This document shows, in pieces, positions 61,949-64,000 of a DNA stretch of 64,000 nucleotides. Position 1 is the stretch's first letter. Each line of letters opens with the position of its first letter. The stretch is from Desulfurobacterium atlanticum (lineage in GTDB: Bacteria; Aquificota; Aquificia; Desulfurobacteriales; Desulfurobacteriaceae): NCBI RefSeq assembly GCF_900188395.1, contig NZ_FZOB01000008.1, positions 14,391-78,390 of the forward strand, given 5' to 3'. A model generated the notes under the pieces. That model had not been told where the DNA came from, made no database searches, and was given only the letters and a program-made list of their open reading frames with translations. The translations under genes were made by a program, and so were the position numbers.

Positions 61949-63190
61949 CTAAGAAAAGATCCTTTCAAGAAAGAAGGCAACCACTTTTTTTTCATCAATT
62001 TCACTTTTAAGAAGTTCAGAAGCCATACTTAAATACTTTTCAGGAATGTGTGCATTTTTTATTTCATCAGCCAGATCTGAAATGGTATAACCTTTAAATT
62101 TCTCTTTCTTAACTTTTGAAAGAGCTTTAATTTTATACATTCTACTCTTCTCTCTTTCAGAAACAAGGCTGACAGCTGTTCCTTCTCTACCGGCCCTTCC
62201 AGTTCTTCCTATCCTATGAACGTAAATCTCAGGATTCTCCGGTAGTTCATAATTAATTACCATCCCAACATCTTTAACATCTATTCCTCTGGCTGCAACA
62301 TCCGTAGCCACAAGAACCTTAACTCTTCCCTTTCTAAAGGCATTCATAACATTTTCTCTTTGCCTTTGAGTTAAATTACCATGAATCGCTCTTGCTTCTA
62401 TACCTTTATTCTGAAGACTTCTTTCAAGATCAGCAGCATCTTTTCTCGTCTTAACAAAAACAATAGTAGTTTCTTTCCTGTTTTCTTTCAAAAGCTTCTC
62501 CAGAGCTTTCAGCTTATCACCACTTTTCACAAAAATTATCTTCTGATTAACCTTTGGAGTAATAAGGGATTTTCCAACTCTTACAGTTTTATAATTACTT
62601 TTCAAATAGCGAGAAATCAGCTTTTTTATTTCAACCGGTAAAGTTGCTGAAAAAAGCATGGTTTGTCTTTCAACGGGAGTCTTCTTCAAGATATACTCTA
62701 TATCCTTTATAAAACCCATATCAAGCATCTGGTCAGCTTCATCAAGAACAACAAACCGTACACCAGAAAGATCAAGAACTCCTCTATCTATAAGATCTTT
62801 AACCCTTCCTGGTGTTCCAACAAGCACGTTACACCTGCCACTTTTAAGAAGAGATATCTGTTTCCCTATAGAAACTCCACCATATATTGAATATATGCCA
62901 AGTCTTCGTTTCTTAGCTATAGATGAAAGTTCATCTGAAACCTGTAAAGCAAGCTCCCTCGTAGGAACAAGAATAAGAGCTTTTACACCTTTCACATTTT
63001 TTAACTTTTCTATTATAGGAATCCCAAAAGCAGCAGTCTTACCAGTTCCCGTTTGAGCCTGCCCCACAATATCACAGCCTTCAAGAGCTAAAGGTATAGC
63101 TTCCTTCTGTATAGGTGTTGGCTCCTTAAATCCTCTCTCCTCTAAAGAAGCCTGAACATCACTACTTAAATCTTTAAATGAAAAACTCAT
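61949..63190 (-). CDS. DEAD-box RNA helicase
   Basis: 413 aa. All motifs are present: Q motif (GFKEPTPIQ), I AQTGTGKTAAF, Ia PTRELALQV, Ib TPGRVKDL, II DEAD, III SAT, IV-VI with RGIDVKDVGMVINYELP and HRIGRTGRAG. The short C-terminal extension lacks an RNA-binding domain, resembling the RhlE/CshA core. ATG 63190 has AAGGAGAT 8 nt upstream. It lies beside a cold-shock gene; both help unwind RNA at low temperature. Confidence 0.93.
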   Translation of the reverse strand: MSFSFKDLSSDVQASLEERGFKEPTPIQKEAIPLALEGCDIVGQAQTGTGKTAAFGIPIIEKLKNVKGVKALILVPTRELALQVSDELSSIAKKRRLGIYSIYGGVSIGKQISLLKSGRCNVLVGTPGRVKDLIDRGVLDLSGVRFVVLDEADQMLDMGFIKDIEYILKKTPVERQTMLFSATLPVEIKKLISRYLKSNYKTVRVGKSLITPKVNQKIIFVKSGDKLKALEKLLKENRKETTIVFVKTRKDAADLERSLQNKGIEARAIHGNLTQRQRENVMNAFRKGRVKVLVATDVAARGIDVKDVGMVINYELPENPEIYVHRIGRTGRAGREGTAVSLVSEREKSRMYKIKALSKVKKEKFKGYTISDLADEIKNAHIPEKYLSMASELLKSEIDEKKVVAFFLERIFS

Positions 63191-63268
63191 AACTGTATAT
63201 CTCCTTAAATTCAGATTTAGTTCTAACACTTTAGTTAATTTATCTTATATTGTAAAGTTAAAATAAAA

Positions 63269-63311
63269 ATCGCCACAGCAATGCCGCCGTTTCAGACATC
63301 ACCGTGGCGAT
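63269..63311 (-). terminator. terminator after the cold-shock gene
   Basis: Outer stem ATCGCCAC/GTGGCGAT and inner ATGCC/GACAT pairing, followed on the minus strand by ATTTTTATTTTA. Confidence 0.75.
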
Positions 63312-63351
63312 GCTAATCTATTATCTTACGTTTATTTTTCTTTTCTACTTT

Positions 63352-63558
63352 TTATTCTTTTTCAACATCAACAGCTTTTAAACCTTTATCAGTTTCTGTA
63401 ATGTTAAAAGAAACTCTTTCACCCTCTTCAAGGGTTTTAAATCCATCTCCAGAAATCCCTGTGTAATGAACAAAAACATCCTGACCGTTGTCGGCTGTAA
63501 TAAAGCCGTACCCCTTCTTAGAATCAAACCACTTAACTGTTCCTGTAAGCTTCTCCAT
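63352..63558 (-). CDS. csp: cold-shock protein, CspA family
   Basis: 68 aa single cold-shock domain. RNP1 KGYGFITA and RNP2 DVFVHYTGI are intact; TGTVKWFDSKKGYGF is the family opening. Binds single-stranded RNA/DNA and can act as an RNA chaperone and antiterminator. It is preceded by a strong hairpin terminator only 34 nt upstream of its ATG, within its probable leader. Confidence 0.95.
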   Translation of the reverse strand: MEKLTGTVKWFDSKKGYGFITADNGQDVFVHYTGISGDGFKTLEEGERVSFNITETDKGLKAVDVEKE

Positions 63559-63591
63559 GCGTCCTAACCTCTCTAAAATGTTGTTGTAAAT

Positions 63592-63634
63592 AAAAAAAGC
63601 CCTGAAGGCAGAAACGGCATGCCTTCAGGGCTTT
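63592..63634 (-). terminator. strong terminator inside the csp leader
   Basis: Perfect 15-bp stem (AAAGCCCTGAAGGCA and its complement, 9-nt loop) followed on the minus strand by seven U. Only 34 nt separate it from the csp ATG. Confidence 0.85.
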
Positions 63635-63808
63635 AAAGTTCTTAAAGTTCAATCAAGTCCCTGATACTAATGCAATAGCACTTCTTAAGGGATATCCCTT
63701 AAAACTTCCAAGGTTCAAAACCTTAAAAGTAGCTAAAAAACTGCTTCCGCAAACTGCCTTCAAAACAACCTTTGAAAGTAATTTTATACATATATCTAAA
63801 AAAGTCAA
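63635..63808 (-). promoter_or_regulatory. csp promoter and structured leader, or a small RNA
   Basis: This is the only gene-free stretch over 300 bases (63559-63916). On the minus strand TTGACT (63808-63803), 16-bp spacer, TAAAAT (63786-63781) form a promoter; the start is near 63774. The leader has an AAGGTT/AACCTT hairpin (63710-63724), an 18-nt palindrome TTAAGGGATATCCCTTAA (63685-63702), and TCAGGG (63664-63659) that can pair with CCCTGA in the terminator's 5' arm, a possible antiterminator. Either an attenuated csp leader or a ~180-nt independent RNA. The remaining 63809-63916 must hold the tuf promoter; TTGAAT-N16-TAAATT at 63841-63868 is a weak candidate. Confidence 0.6.
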
Positions 63809-63865
63809 GAAGTAAAGACAGAAATTTCCAGAATCACCTATTGAATTTTCTATTTTAAATGTTAA

Positions 63866-64000
<135 letters not shown>

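Overview
The window is an AT-rich, gene-dense bacterial chromosome segment with almost no intergenic space. It looks like a member of the Aquificota, most like the Desulfurobacteriaceae (Desulfurobacterium or a close relative). This placement is inferred from gene content: a split archaeal-type glutamate synthase, short HisG with HisZ, futalosine-pathway MqnE, HcyBio, radical-SAM and Fe-S proteins, a flagellum and a Gram-negative-size YidC. No rRNA is present to confirm it. No prophage, transposase, CRISPR array or replication origin was found.

Region by region. 1-7260: the end of tadA and a class V aminotransferase on +, facing a six-gene minus-strand operon dapA - globin/PsiE fusion - dapB - hisA - rimO - hcyBio. 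7400-12540: thrC-hisZ-purA, tRNA-Arg(CCU) and a double-HD/HD-GYP protein. 12630-17840: a five-gene split glutamate synthase operon. 17866-21511: mscS, then two unrecognised membrane proteins and aroK. 21486-26790 (minus): bioD, a flagellar filament block (FliT-like, FliS, FliD, FlaG, flagellin with a sigma-28 promoter) and hisG. 26843-26987: a MITE-like inverted-repeat element before purD. 28374-34499 (minus): a DtxR-family regulator, two tandem mqnE genes, a Ca2+-type P-ATPase and a CaCA exchanger, probably one operon. 34600-38704: speD, a DksA-like protein, mraY, a CBS protein, scpA and an opposing degenerate tyrosine recombinase. 38827-43004: a deacetylase / PHP-GT4 fusion / GT4 operon. 43079-46310: initiator tRNA-Met, an orphan ABC ATPase, proB and a PocR-GGDEF diguanylate cyclase. 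46307-51097 (minus): two CNNM/CorC paralogues, then yidC-yidD-rnpA-rpmH; rpmH begins at TTG and overlaps rnpA. 51254-56372: a PEP-synthase-like protein, then rplY-pth-rpsF-ssb-rpsR-DUF2232-rplI. 56391-64000: a MagIII-like glycosylase, rimP-nusA-ylxR/L7Ae behind a leader terminator, a PfkB kinase, a TPR protein, a DEAD-box helicase, a cold-shock gene with a leader terminator, and the start of tuf.

How the genes fit together. Aspartate-semialdehyde metabolism is concentrated at the left end: DapA, DapB and HcyBio draw on the same pool, and ThrC lies on a connected branch. Ammonia assimilation (glutamate synthase), menaquinone (mqnE), envelope assembly (yidC/yidD, mraY, glycosyltransferases) and translation operons fill the rest. 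Signalling is represented by a GGDEF enzyme, an HD-GYP enzyme and a haem-globin membrane protein.

The least explained items are the globin-PsiE fusion inside the dap operon, the intrinsic terminators inside the leaders of csp and rimP-nusA (both encode modulators of termination), the FHVQTE/PEP-synthase-like protein, the catalytically degenerate Xer-like protein overlapping scpA, and the TPR-membrane / pseudopilin-tail pair at 18.8-21 kb. All functional calls are homology judgements by eye; no database search was run.
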